This document shows positions 43,074 through 51,094 of a stretch of DNA of 64,000 bases, piece by piece; position 1 is the first letter of the stretch; every line of letters starts with the position of its first letter. Made by a program: the position numbers and the translations under genes. The stretch comes from Salarchaeum japonicum_A (GTDB lineage: Archaea; Halobacteriota; Halobacteria; Halobacteriales; Halobacteriaceae). The stretch is taken from contig NZ_JBNAMV010000004.1 of assembly GCF_049705945.1 (NCBI RefSeq), forward strand, positions 1,240,001-1,304,000. Direction: 5' to 3'. The notes under the pieces were generated by a model. That model saw only the letters and a program-made list of their open reading frames with translations. It searched no databases and was not told where the DNA came from.

Positions 43074-43103
43074 TGGTAGAAACAATTGCCTCTCACGAGA
43101 ACG

Positions 43104-43673
43104 ATGGCTGGAACGAACGCGAAACGCGATTCCGGTGCCCTGTTCGGCGACCACTCAACGCGACCGGTCGTCCGGTCGGTCCTCGACGACGAGGAGCGTT
43201 CGCTCACCATCCGGGCGTACCCGCACCTCCCCGAAGGCGAACGCGACGCGCTCGTCGGAATGTACGACGACTTCGACCCCGCGGACCGCGCGCAGGGCAT
43301 TCCACCGGCCGGCGTCCCGCAGATAGCGTCGTGGCTCGCCGGCTTCAGGGACGGCTACCACGTCGTCGCCAACCACGACGGCGACCCGGTCGGGCACGCC
43401 GCCCTCGTTCCCGACCACGACGGCGCGTACGAACTCGCCATCTTCGTCCACCAGGACTACCAGGGCGCACACGTCGGCACCGCGCTCCTGCGCTCCCTGC
43501 TCGCGCGCGCCGACGAGGCCGGCGTCGCCGTCCGCCTCCACGTCGAACGCAGCAACCGGCCCGCCGTCGCGCTCTACGAGAACCTCGGGTTCGAGACGGT
43601 TCGCACGCGGCCCTGCGAGTACACGATGCGCCGCCCGCCGGAGGACGCCGTCTGGACCGACACCTCCCTGTAG
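43104..43673 (+). CDS. GNAT N-acetyltransferase
   Basis: This 189-residue protein has a GNAT core in its second half: HDGDPVGHAALVPD (strand), YELAIFVHQDYQGAHVGTALLRSLL (acetyl-CoA loop Q-G-A-H-V-G-T, about residue 126), and VRLHVERSNRPAVALYENLGFETV. The N-terminal ~60 residues include SLTIRAYPHLPEGERDALVGMYDDF and are an extra element. The substrate is unknown. The ATG at 43104 is favoured over a TTG six codons upstream. Confidence 0.85.
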   Translation: MAGTNAKRDSGALFGDHSTRPVVRSVLDDEERSLTIRAYPHLPEGERDALVGMYDDFDPADRAQGIPPAGVPQIASWLAGFRDGYHVVANHDGDPVGHAALVPDHDGAYELAIFVHQDYQGAHVGTALLRSLLARADEAGVAVRLHVERSNRPAVALYENLGFETVRTRPCEYTMRRPPEDAVWTDTSL

Positions 43674-43710
43674 CCCTACTTTCATACTCCCGCCCGCCCT
43701 CACTGCGCGT

Positions 43711-44148
43711 ATGGACGACTGCATCTTCTGCCAGATCGTCGACGGCGACATCCCCGCGCGCGTCGTGTACGAGGACGAGGACGTGCTCGCGTTCCTCGAC
43801 GCGAACCCGATCGCGCCCGGGCACACCCTCGTCATCCCGAAAACCCACTACGAGACGCTCGGCGACGTGCCGGCCGAACACGCCAACCGCCTGTTCGCGG
43901 CTATTCACTCCCTCACGCCCGTCGTGGAAGATGCCGTGGACGCCGACGCGTCGAACATCGGATTCAACAACGGCGCGGCCGCCGGCCAGGAGGTCCCGCA
44001 CGTCCACGGACACATCGTCCCACGCTTCGAGGACGACGGCGGCAACCCCATCCACGCCGTCGCCGGGAGCCCGCCCAACCTCGGAGACGACGAACTCGAC
44101 GCCCTCGCCGACGACATCGCGGCCGCGGCCGACGAACCCCGGGACTAA
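43711..44148 (+). CDS. HIT-family hydrolase
   Basis: This 145-residue histidine-triad protein has the N-terminal CIFCQIVDGDIPARVVYEDE with a zinc-type CxxC, GHTLVIPKTHYETL, NNGAAAGQEVPHVHGHIVPR carrying the HxHxH triad (about residues 96-100). It probably hydrolyses nucleoside phosphoramidates or dinucleoside polyphosphates. A CTTTCATAC box lies 28 bases before the ATG. Confidence 0.93.
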   Translation: MDDCIFCQIVDGDIPARVVYEDEDVLAFLDANPIAPGHTLVIPKTHYETLGDVPAEHANRLFAAIHSLTPVVEDAVDADASNIGFNNGAAAGQEVPHVHGHIVPRFEDDGGNPIHAVAGSPPNLGDDELDALADDIAAAADEPRD

Positions 44149-44199
44149 TTCCGCGAGAAATAGGGATGTTTTAATCTAAGAAGGAGAGTATAGTTGTCG

Positions 44200-44934
44200 A
44201 TGGACTCTCCTCGAACCGCGGCGTTCGTCGGCACCGTCGGCGGCGCGGGCACCACTCGGGCCTGCCTCGAAACGGGCGCGGCGCTCGCCGCCGCCGACCA
44301 CGACGCGCTCGTTCTCGACCTCGACTTCGACACGCAGGGCCTCGCACGACACGTCCGCGGCGACATCACAACCGACACGACGGCGCTCCTCACCGACCCC
44401 GACACCGCGCTCAGTGACGCCGTTCACGATTACGCACTGGACGCGCCCGGCCGCCTTGCGCTCGCGCCCGCCCACGCACCCTTCGGCCGCGTCGCCGCCG
44501 CCAAGAGCCCGGACGCCGCCCAGCGCCTTCGTGCTGTTCTCGACGACGCGCTCCGCGACTTCGACTACGTCCTCATCGACACGCCGCCCGTCGCCGCGAA
44601 CCCCGCCGTCGCCGCGGTGACGGACGCCGACCGCGTCGCACTCGTCTTCCCCGGCACGCCGCGCGGAACCGACGCCACCGCCCGCGAGCGCGGCCGCCTC
44701 GCCGACGTGGGCGCGAACGCCGACCTCCTCGTCGCCACGCGAACCACGCCCGACGCCGCGCCGCCGGACGCGGACCACACGCTCCCCGACCTCGCATCCG
44801 AGCCAGTCACCGGAACGCCCGACAGCGCTGGCGCACGAGCGGCTGGTCGGCTCGCGGAGACCGTGTTCGAACTCGACCTCGCGCTCGAAGAATCAGCCGG
44901 TCGGCTGGACGCGCTCCGACGCCGACTACCGTAG
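44200..44934 (+). CDS. ParA/MinD-like protein with degenerate Walker A
   Basis: This 244-residue protein has the SIMIBI ATPase fold: a start MDSPRTAAFVGTVGGAGTTR, ALVLDLDFDTQGLARHV (Walker A' aspartate), FDYVLIDTPPVAANPA (Walker B), and a later VALVFPGTPRGTDA. Compared with the deviant Walker A KGGVGKTT, both lysines are missing (V13 and T18 in VGGAGTTR). It may bind nucleotide weakly or not at all. The ATG at 44200 is used rather than the TTG at 44194. It converges with a 148-residue unknown gene, overlapping by 9 bases. Confidence 0.75.
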   Translation: MDSPRTAAFVGTVGGAGTTRACLETGAALAAADHDALVLDLDFDTQGLARHVRGDITTDTTALLTDPDTALSDAVHDYALDAPGRLALAPAHAPFGRVAAAKSPDAAQRLRAVLDDALRDFDYVLIDTPPVAANPAVAAVTDADRVALVFPGTPRGTDATARERGRLADVGANADLLVATRTTPDAAPPDADHTLPDLASEPVTGTPDSAGARAAGRLAETVFELDLALEESAGRLDALRRRLP

Positions 44935-45372
44935 GAACTCGCCGTCGACGACGGCCCGCGCGCCCGGCAGCGGGTCGTGTGCCTCGACGAACGCGCCGAG
45001 CGCGAACTCGTGTTCTCCCGCGCCCGTCAACGCGAGCGCGTCCGACCGCGACAGCTCGCCGGCGAGCCAGTCCGCGACGATGTCGCGGGCGAGCGGCGAC
45101 AACGGCGTGAGCCCGTCCACGCCGAGCAAGTGCAGCGCCTTCGCGCCCGCGACCGGCGCGAGGCCGGCGGCGCGCGCGGCGGATTCGACGCTCCCGCCAT
45201 CGTAGTACGCTTCGAGGAGGAGCGCAGCGGTCGGCGCATCGCATGGGAGGTCTGCCGCGAACTCGCGGAGGCGGTCGGCGAGTGCGCGCTCCGTGCCGTC
45301 GACGGTCGTCGGCCCGCGCTCGCGCTGGGTCGCCGTGACCTCCAGTCCCGCCGCGATATCCGACAACGCCAT
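44926..45372 (-). CDS. Conserved haloarchaeal protein (DUF7858-like)
   Basis: This 148-residue protein is mostly helical. The middle, CDAPTAALLLEAYYDGGSVESAARAAGLAPVAGAKALHLLG, resembles a helix-turn-helix (sigma-like) unit at about residues 43-83, and LSRSDALALTGAGEHEFALGAFVEAH near the end looks like a second. DNA binding is possible. The DUF number is from memory and uncertain. It is divergent from the TFB gene with 171 bases between, and overlaps the convergent ParA-like gene by 9 bases. Confidence 0.7.
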   Translation of the reverse strand: MALSDIAAGLEVTATQRERGPTTVDGTERALADRLREFAADLPCDAPTAALLLEAYYDGGSVESAARAAGLAPVAGAKALHLLGVDGLTPLSPLARDIVADWLAGELSRSDALALTGAGEHEFALGAFVEAHDPLPGARAVVDGEFLR

Positions 45373-45510
45373 ACACTCACTCTCCGCGGCTTTCGTACAT
45401 AACGTTTACCCGGGAAAATACAGCGACTGCGCCATCGAGCGCGGGAACGTCACGGTTACCGGGACGTTCCAACCGTCGATTCGGGGGCCGACACCCGGAT
45501 TCCGCGCTCA

Positions 45511-45518
45511 TTTAAATA
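45511..45518 (+). promoter_or_regulatory. TATA box (BoxA) of the TFB gene
   Basis: TTTAAATA is centred 29-30 bases upstream of the ATG at 45544. It is a near-consensus haloarchaeal BoxA, supporting a leaderless transcript from 45544 and arguing against the in-frame ATG at 45535. Confidence 0.7.
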
Positions 45519-45543
45519 CTCTTGTGGGGCCAAGGTGAAAGTG

Positions 45544-46374
45544 ATGAGTCGAAGTTGCCCCGAATGCCAGGGTTCGCTCGCCACCGAACGCATCGAAACC
45601 GTCTGCACGGACTGCGGGCTGGTCGTCGCCGACGACCCCCTCGACCGCGGGCCCGAGTGGCGGGCGTGCGACGCCGACGAACGCGAACGCACCGGCGCAC
45701 CGCTCACGCACTCCCGGCACGACCGCGGCCTCTCCACCGAAATCGGCCGCAGCACGCGCGTGAAGGGACGCAAGCGCCGACGGCTCGCGCGGATGCGCCG
45801 CCAGCATGACCGCGCCCGCATCGCCTCGAAGACCGACCGGAACAAGGTGTACGCGTTCACGGAGATCCGGCGCGTCGTCGGCCAGCTGTCCCTCCCGTAC
45901 AGCGTCCGCGACCAGGCGTGCGCGCTGTTCTCGTCCGCGCAGGACGAGTCCCTCCTGCGCGGCCGGAGTCTCGAAGGGTTCGCCGCCGCGGCCGTCTACG
46001 CCGTCTGCCGCACGAACAACGTCGCCCGCACCGTCGGCGAAGTGGTCGCCGTCGCGCGCGCCGACCGGAACGAACTCCGCGCCGCCTACGGCGCGATGAA
46101 CCGCGACCTCGGCCTCCCCGTCGGCCCCATCGACCCCCGCGAGTACCTCCCACGGTTCGCCACCGAACTCGACCTCCCGCCCGCGCTCGAACGCCGCGCC
46201 CGCGCCCTCCTCGACGACCTCGTCGTCGGCGGGAAGAACCCGAGCGGCGTCGCCGCCGCCTGCCTGTACGCCGCCGCGCGCGACACCGACCACGCCGTCA
46301 CGCAGGCCGACGCCGCCGCTGTCGCGGACGTGACGCCCGTCACTCTCCGCAGTACCTACCGCGCGCTCGACTGA
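45544..46374 (+). CDS. tfb: Transcription initiation factor TFB
   Basis: This 276-residue TFB has an N-terminal zinc ribbon (CPECQGSL and CTDCGLVV, residues about 4-25), a basic linker (KGRKRRRLARMRRQHDRARI), and two cyclin folds. The first begins KVYAFTEIRRVVGQLSLP (about 98), the second lies around YLPRFATELDLPPALERRARALL (about 200). It recruits RNA polymerase and contacts TBP and BRE. It is shorter than the ~310-330 residues usual for TFB. Haloarchaea have many TFB paralogs; its place near mcm and parA is notable. The 3' end overlaps the parA gene by 19 bases. Confidence 0.93.
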   Translation: MSRSCPECQGSLATERIETVCTDCGLVVADDPLDRGPEWRACDADERERTGAPLTHSRHDRGLSTEIGRSTRVKGRKRRRLARMRRQHDRARIASKTDRNKVYAFTEIRRVVGQLSLPYSVRDQACALFSSAQDESLLRGRSLEGFAAAAVYAVCRTNNVARTVGEVVAVARADRNELRAAYGAMNRDLGLPVGPIDPREYLPRFATELDLPPALERRARALLDDLVVGGKNPSGVAAACLYAAARDTDHAVTQADAAAVADVTPVTLRSTYRALD

Positions 46375-47024
46375 ACGCGGGCCGCGAGCCGCCGGAACGC
46401 CTCGCTCGCCACTGCGTCGGGCCGCGACAGCACCACGGGCACGCCGCGCGCGCCCGCCACCGCAACCGCCGAACAGTCGGGGATTAGAACCACCGGCCCG
46501 CCGAACGCCCGCTCGTACGACTCGCGGGAGTCACACTCGTTCTCCTTCGCTCGATTCAGCGCCACTGCCGCGAGTCCGGAGCCGAGTTCCCGCGCGAGTT
46601 CCCGCGTTCTGAGCGCGTCCGCGAGCGCCGCCGGCGCGGGTGTCGTCACGAGCACGCAGGCGTCGGCAGCGGCGAGCGGCGCGCCGACCGCCGCGTTCAA
46701 TCCTGCGGGACAGTCCACCACGACACGTCCGTACTCGTCCTCGACCGCCGCGAGCGCGGCCTCGATGCGGCCGAGGTCGCAGGCCCGCGCGCCAGCGAGC
46801 GACCGCCCGCAGGGCAGAATCCGCACCGGGCCGTCCTCGCGCACGGCCTCCACGGCGCTCGCGCGGCCCGCGAGCACGTCGTGGAAGTCGGGGCCGCGCG
46901 CTGTCGGGAGGTCCGCCATCGCCAAATCGCCGTCCACCACGACCGCGTCGAGGAGCGCCGCGAGGTTGAACGCCGTCGTGGACTTCCCGACGCCGCCCTT
47001 CCCGCCGCAGACCGCGAGAATCAC
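46356..47024 (-). CDS. ParA/MinD-family ATPase
   Basis: This 222-residue ATPase has a standard deviant Walker A, ILAVCGGKGGVGKSTTAFNL (residues 2-21), the A' motif VVDGDLAMADLPTA, Walker B RVVVDCPAGLNAAVG, and LVTTPAPAALADALRT. It is short for MinD (about 250) and lacks the amphipathic membrane-targeting tail. It starts with GTG at 47024, overlapping the upstream unknown gene as GTGA; the longer open frame is shadow. It could position a chromosome, helicase or other cargo. Confidence 0.88.
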   Translation of the reverse strand: MILAVCGGKGGVGKSTTAFNLAALLDAVVVDGDLAMADLPTARGPDFHDVLAGRASAVEAVREDGPVRILPCGRSLAGARACDLGRIEAALAAVEDEYGRVVVDCPAGLNAAVGAPLAAADACVLVTTPAPAALADALRTRELARELGSGLAAVALNRAKENECDSRESYERAFGGPVVLIPDCSAVAVAGARGVPVVLSRPDAVASEAFRRLAARVQSSAR

Positions 47025-47476
47025 GAATCCTCCCGGAGTCGAGCGGCCCGTTCGAGCGCCGCGCGCTCGCGGTCGGTCTGTCCGCCCCGTCGCTCCACGT
47101 CGTCCAGCCACGCCGTCACCGCGGCCGGCACGTCCGCTCGGAGCGCGTCGCGGGGCGGTCGCGGGTCCGGGAGGCCCCGAACCGGGTCGGTTCCCTTGGG
47201 TGCGCTCCGCCGCTCGATGGGTTCGACGCGAACGGGGTTCGAGTCGGGCGGCGCGGGCGTCGCGTACCCGATACCGCGGCGTTCGCCGGGCGCGAGCACG
47301 CCCTCGTAGCCCGACTCGCTCCAGCCCTCCTCGGGAACGCCGTTCGTTCGCGGCGGCCACACCGCGCCGTCGAGCAGGTTCGTCACCCGGACGCCGCGCT
47401 CGCGCTCGGCGTCGTTCTCGACGAGCACCATGACAAGCGTCACGTCTCCTCGGATGGTTCTGGCGTCGTGCTCCAT
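47021..47476 (-). CDS. Conserved haloarchaeal protein (DUF7857-like)
   Basis: This 151-residue protein begins MEHDARTIRGDVTLVMVLVENDAERERGVRVTNLLDGAVWPP (residues about 1-42), a beta-rich segment resembling an immunoglobulin-like or CARDB fold, followed by GYEGVLAPGERRGIGYATPA. The Arg/Glu C-terminus is helical. It is coupled to the ATPase gene by a GTGA overlap, so the two probably act together. The family label is from memory. The function is unknown. Confidence 0.7.
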   Translation of the reverse strand: MEHDARTIRGDVTLVMVLVENDAERERGVRVTNLLDGAVWPPRTNGVPEEGWSESGYEGVLAPGERRGIGYATPAPPDSNPVRVEPIERRSAPKGTDPVRGLPDPRPPRDALRADVPAAVTAWLDDVERRGGQTDRERAALERAARLREDS

Positions 47477-47508
47477 GGCCTCCGCTGGCCGCGGGTTCGT
47501 ACTTGAAG

Positions 47509-48249
47509 TTAGAGGAGACTCACGGGCGCGTCGAGGCACGCGGCGGCCTGCGCGGGGTGACGGAACAGACCGTCCTCCACGACGACGGGCGCGGGAGTGC
47601 GCGCGGCGCGCGTGGCGGCGAGCGCCGCGGGATTCCAGTCCGGGACTGCCTCACGTGCTCGTTGCACGAGCGGTCGTGCGCGCTCCGCGAGCGCCGCCGT
47701 CCTCCGGTCGGGATGGTTTCGGCGTGCGTCGGCTCGCCGTAACCCGGCTTCTCGGCTGTCGCGCTCGCGCCGTAACCGGGCTTCCGCGGCGTCGAGGCGC
47801 TGTTCGGCGGCGACGCGCTCCGTCTCCGCGTCGGTGAGTTCGAGTGTCGCACGACGGAGTTCGGCTGTGGCGTCGGCGGTGCCCGCGTCGAGGTCGCGGA
47901 GGGCTTCGAGGCGGCCGCTCGCGCGCTCCACGCGCTCCCGGAGCGCAACCACGTCCGCGGTCGCCGCCGCCACCGCGCGCCGCTCTGCCGCGGTGTCCAT
48001 CGGCGGCGGGTCCGCATTCGGTTCGAGGCCGCGAGAGGACGCGACCGCCGCGAGCACGTCGGTGTCTGTGGCGTTGGTCGTCGCGGTGAGGTGCCCGACG
48101 TGGCGGTGCGCGGGCCCCGGGCGACGACAGACGACCCGCTCGCTCTCGGGGTCGCGGAGCTCGGCGAGAAGCCGGACGGGCGCGATGTCCCGTTCGCGGA
48201 GGTCGAGCGCTCGTCCCGCGGCGTGGACGCCCGCGAGGGCGAGTTTCAC
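47509..48249 (-). CDS. Conserved haloarchaeal coiled-coil protein (DUF7856-like)
   Basis: This 246-residue protein starts with GTG 48249 (VKLALAGVHAAGRALDLRER), overlapping the previous stop as GTGA. The N-terminal ~75 residues form a compact domain with RPGPAHRHVGHLTA. Residues about 80-165 are a coiled coil rich in Ala, Glu and Arg. The C-terminal 60 residues include VVEDGLFRHPAQAAACLDAPVSLL. The architecture suggests a structural or scaffolding protein. The family label is from memory. It is followed after 32 bases by the DUF7857-like gene. Confidence 0.7.
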   Translation of the reverse strand: MKLALAGVHAAGRALDLRERDIAPVRLLAELRDPESERVVCRRPGPAHRHVGHLTATTNATDTDVLAAVASSRGLEPNADPPPMDTAAERRAVAAATADVVALRERVERASGRLEALRDLDAGTADATAELRRATLELTDAETERVAAEQRLDAAEARLRRERDSREAGLRRADARRNHPDRRTAALAERARPLVQRAREAVPDWNPAALAATRAARTPAPVVVEDGLFRHPAQAAACLDAPVSLL

Positions 48250-48584
48250 AGGTCGGCGTCCCGCATCGCGTCCACTGCGGGATGCGGGGTTCCCGCGCGG
48301 AATTTCGCGTACGGCGTGCTCGTGGACTTTCGAGATTCGTATTCTGCGGCGGCGTCCCGGACGCGTTCGGGCGCATCCCGGAACTCGTTCCACGGCGCGG
48401 TGCGCTCGACCTGTACGTCGCCGCCGTGTTTCGCGCGGAGGCGGAGCGCGAGGAACGCCCCGAGTTCGGTCTCCGCGAACAAGGCGGCGCGCCCGAACCG
48501 CCGCACGATCGTCTCGTCGTACGTCCCGCACATCGTCCGGAGCGTCTGGCGGGCGTCCCGGGAGTACGTCACCACGAGTAGCAC
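48246..48584 (-). CDS. Conserved haloarchaeal protein (DUF7855-like)
   Basis: This 112-residue alpha/beta protein begins MLLVVTYSRDARQTLRTMCGTY and has a conserved-looking RRFGRAALFAETELGAFLALRLRAKHGGDVQVERT (residues about 29-63). It contains one cysteine and a charged, probably flexible C-terminus. An AT-rich TAGTTAAAAT box near 48602-48612 reads as a minus-strand promoter about 25 bases upstream. It is the first gene of a four-gene run ending in the ParA ATPase. The family label is from memory. Confidence 0.7.
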   Translation of the reverse strand: MLLVVTYSRDARQTLRTMCGTYDETIVRRFGRAALFAETELGAFLALRLRAKHGGDVQVERTAPWNEFRDAPERVRDAAAEYESRKSTSTPYAKFRAGTPHPAVDAMRDADL

Positions 48585-48619
48585 TAACTTCGATAGAAAC
48601 GTGTAGTTAAAATAAGTTC

Positions 48620-48901
48620 CTATCCGACGTGTTCGAGGTCGAATTCGACCTCGTCCGGGTCGAGCAGTCCGCGAACGCGTTCGCGCGCCTCCTCGCTGGA
48701 CTCGGCGACGACGACCAGTCCGTCGGCGCGTTTGTCGCCGCGCGCCCGGTACGCCGCCAACTCCGCCTCCGGTTCGAACTCCGTCGCGTACGTTCGCAGC
48801 ACGCCCAGCACGCGCTCCTCCATTCCCTCCATGTCGAGGTCGCCGTCCTCGTACGCGGACAGGGCGTCCTCGACGTTCCGGAGTGCGCTGATTCGGTCCA
48901 T
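48620..48901 (-). CDS. Conserved haloarchaeal protein downstream of mcm (DUF7854-like)
   Basis: This 93-residue acidic protein begins MDRISALRNVEDALSAYEDGDLDMEGMEERVLGVLRTY (given by position about 1-38) and ends with GLLDPDEVEFDLEHVG. It is helical first, then has a strand-rich part. The ATG overlaps the mcm stop by one base (TGATG), so its translation depends on mcm. An accessory role in replication is a contextual inference only. Confidence 0.72.
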   Translation of the reverse strand: MDRISALRNVEDALSAYEDGDLDMEGMEERVLGVLRTYATEFEPEAELAAYRARGDKRADGLVVVAESSEEARERVRGLLDPDEVEFDLEHVG

Positions 48902-50994
48902 CAGGTCGTTCGGAGGTGGCCCTGGCTCGGCTGGTACACCTCGCCCTTCTGCTTGAGCTTCTCTATCTCGTGTTCGGCCTTCGACGCCTCCATCCCGACC
49001 TCCTCCGCGCGGTCGAGCACTTCCTCGACGGGCGCGCCCTCGTCGAACTCCTCCTGAATCTCGCCGATGATGCTCCGGATGTTCTTCACCCTATCTCGCT
49101 GGGTCTTCGACCGCCCCGTCTCCACAACGTCCGCGTCGAACTCGCCCGTCTCCGGGTCGACGCCGATGTCCTGGAGGCACGAGCGCACGATTTCGATGAC
49201 GCGGTCCGCGTCCTCCTGCGTCACCTCGTCCGCGAGTCGAACCCGCGCCGACGCCTCCGCAAGCCGCACGAGCGCCTCCAACTGACGGGCGGTGACCGGC
49301 ACGGGCGCGTCCTCGCCCTGCCCCTCCGCGCGCAGGTCGACGTAGAAATCCTCGATGGCCTGCCGCGCCTCCTCGCTCATCGTCGGATAGACGTTCCGCC
49401 GCGAGTACGCGATGTACTTCCGGAGGAGTTCGGGGTCGACCGCGGGCGCGACCTCCTCCGTCTGGTCCTCGACCTCCGCCTCCGTGAACTCGCTCGACGT
49501 CACCTTCTCCCGCTGGGTGTTCAGTTCGCCCGCGTAGTTCGTCTGGAGGATGTGGCGCGCGAGCCGCGAGTCCTCCTCGGGGTCGGGCTTGTCCGTCACC
49601 GTGAAGATGAGGTCGAACCGCGACACGAGCGCGGGCTCCAAGTCGATCTGCTCACCGATAGGTTCGTACTGGTCGAACCGGCCGTACTTCGGGTTCGCCG
49701 CACCGAGCAGGCTACACCGCGACTTCAGGGTCGCGTTGATACCGGCCTTCGACACCGAAATCTGCTGTTGTTCGAGCGCCTCGTGCATCGCCGAACGGTC
49801 GTCGGCCGCCATCTTGTCGAGTTCGTCCACCGCCGCGATGCCCTGGTCGGCGAGCACGAGCGCGCCCGCTTCGAGCGTCCACTGCTGGCCGTCACCGAAA
49901 TCGTCGCGAACCGCCGCCGCCGTCAGTCCGGCCGAACTGCTACCCTTTCCAGACGTGTACACCGACCGCGGCGCGATGTGGCGGATGTACGAGAGTAGCT
50001 GGCTCTTTCCGGTCCCGGGGTCACCGATGAGGAGCATGTGGAGGTCACCGCGGATGCGGGAGCCGTCCGGGAGGTGCTTTGTGACGCCGCTGAAGAGCTG
50101 GAGGAGCATCGCGAGTTTCGCCTGCCGGTGGCCGTAGATGGAGGGCGCGATGGAGTCCACCATCGTCTCGTAGATTTCGGGGTCCTGGGAGATTTCGACG
50201 ATGTCCTCCTTGTCGTCCTCCGTGATTTCCATGTCCTCGAACTCCTCGTCCTCGATTTCGATGAACGACCCCTCCATGTAGTGGTCGAACACGGGCGAGT
50301 CGTTCTCGGTGTTCGAGTCGTCGAGGCGGAGGACGCCGGTCGCGGTGACGTGGTCGCCCGCCGTCACGCGACCCGGGATGTCGTCCTCGATGTGTACGTC
50401 GATGGCCTGCGGCGTCTCCCCGCCGCTGAGGCCTTCCGGGCTCTCTTGGATGCGGAGTTTCTGGCTGTCCACGAACTCCGATTTCTCCGAGTCCAACTGG
50501 AAGGGGCCCTGGCGTTCGCAGGATTCGCACTGGTAGGGTTCCTGGAAGCCGCCGTCGCCCTGCGCGACGTGCTGTTCGCTCCCGCAACGCTGACAGACGA
50601 ACACGGCCGTCTGAATCTTCGGTTTCACGTCGGTCGCCTTCCGGACGATGCCCTGCACGGCGACGAACGTGTTCATGTGTTCCGCGCGCAGACGCCGGAT
50701 TTCGGTGGCCTCACCGAGGTTTCGCACGCGGACGTGCGCCTGGCCGAGCGACACGTCGATGGGGAGGTCGTAGACGCGGAGCGCTTCCTCCGCGGCCTCC
50801 TGGAGCTGGTCGGGGTGGCGGACGAAGTCCTCCGCGAAGTCCGGGTCGAACTGGTAGAGGTCGTCCCAGTCGACCACGAGTGACTTCTTCTCCCGCGGGT
50901 ACTGCCGCGCGAGCGCGCCGACCTCGTCGCTGTAGTACCGGCGGAAGAACGTCTCGAAGCGCTCCGTGAGTTCCTGGTCCTGGGACTGCGCCAT
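48901..50994 (-). CDS. mcm: Replicative DNA helicase MCM
   Basis: This 697-residue archaeal MCM has an N-terminal domain A (about 1-110), a zinc finger (CQRC at about 134 and CESC at about 158), and the OB fold. The AAA+ core has Walker A GDPGTGKS (about 330), Walker B VDELDK (about 391), sensor LLGAANPKYG and the arginine finger SRFDLIF. The C-terminal winged helix is at about 610-690. It unwinds DNA ahead of the fork with 3'-5' polarity. The length shows no intein, although haloarchaeal mcm genes often have them. It is followed by an overlapping unknown gene. Confidence 0.97.
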   Translation of the reverse strand: MAQSQDQELTERFETFFRRYYSDEVGALARQYPREKKSLVVDWDDLYQFDPDFAEDFVRHPDQLQEAAEEALRVYDLPIDVSLGQAHVRVRNLGEATEIRRLRAEHMNTFVAVQGIVRKATDVKPKIQTAVFVCQRCGSEQHVAQGDGGFQEPYQCESCERQGPFQLDSEKSEFVDSQKLRIQESPEGLSGGETPQAIDVHIEDDIPGRVTAGDHVTATGVLRLDDSNTENDSPVFDHYMEGSFIEIEDEEFEDMEITEDDKEDIVEISQDPEIYETMVDSIAPSIYGHRQAKLAMLLQLFSGVTKHLPDGSRIRGDLHMLLIGDPGTGKSQLLSYIRHIAPRSVYTSGKGSSSAGLTAAAVRDDFGDGQQWTLEAGALVLADQGIAAVDELDKMAADDRSAMHEALEQQQISVSKAGINATLKSRCSLLGAANPKYGRFDQYEPIGEQIDLEPALVSRFDLIFTVTDKPDPEEDSRLARHILQTNYAGELNTQREKVTSSEFTEAEVEDQTEEVAPAVDPELLRKYIAYSRRNVYPTMSEEARQAIEDFYVDLRAEGQGEDAPVPVTARQLEALVRLAEASARVRLADEVTQEDADRVIEIVRSCLQDIGVDPETGEFDADVVETGRSKTQRDRVKNIRSIIGEIQEEFDEGAPVEEVLDRAEEVGMEASKAEHEIEKLKQKGEVYQPSQGHLRTT

Positions 50995-51094
50995 TCTCTC
51001 CGAGGTAGGGCGTACTCGCGTAAGAACCTTCCCAACACACCGACTATATAGATGTCATAGGTATCTTTTTCTGACCAATCCCGCAGTAGTCGGT

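Noticed and set aside
44200..47024. Plasmid partition (parABS) locus
   Set aside because: No ParB or iterated parS-like site is seen and the neighbours are chromosomal core genes such as mcm and tfb.
48901..50994. Intein in mcm
   Set aside because: The AAA+ motifs are contiguous and the length of 697 residues leaves no room; no intein splicing blocks are seen.
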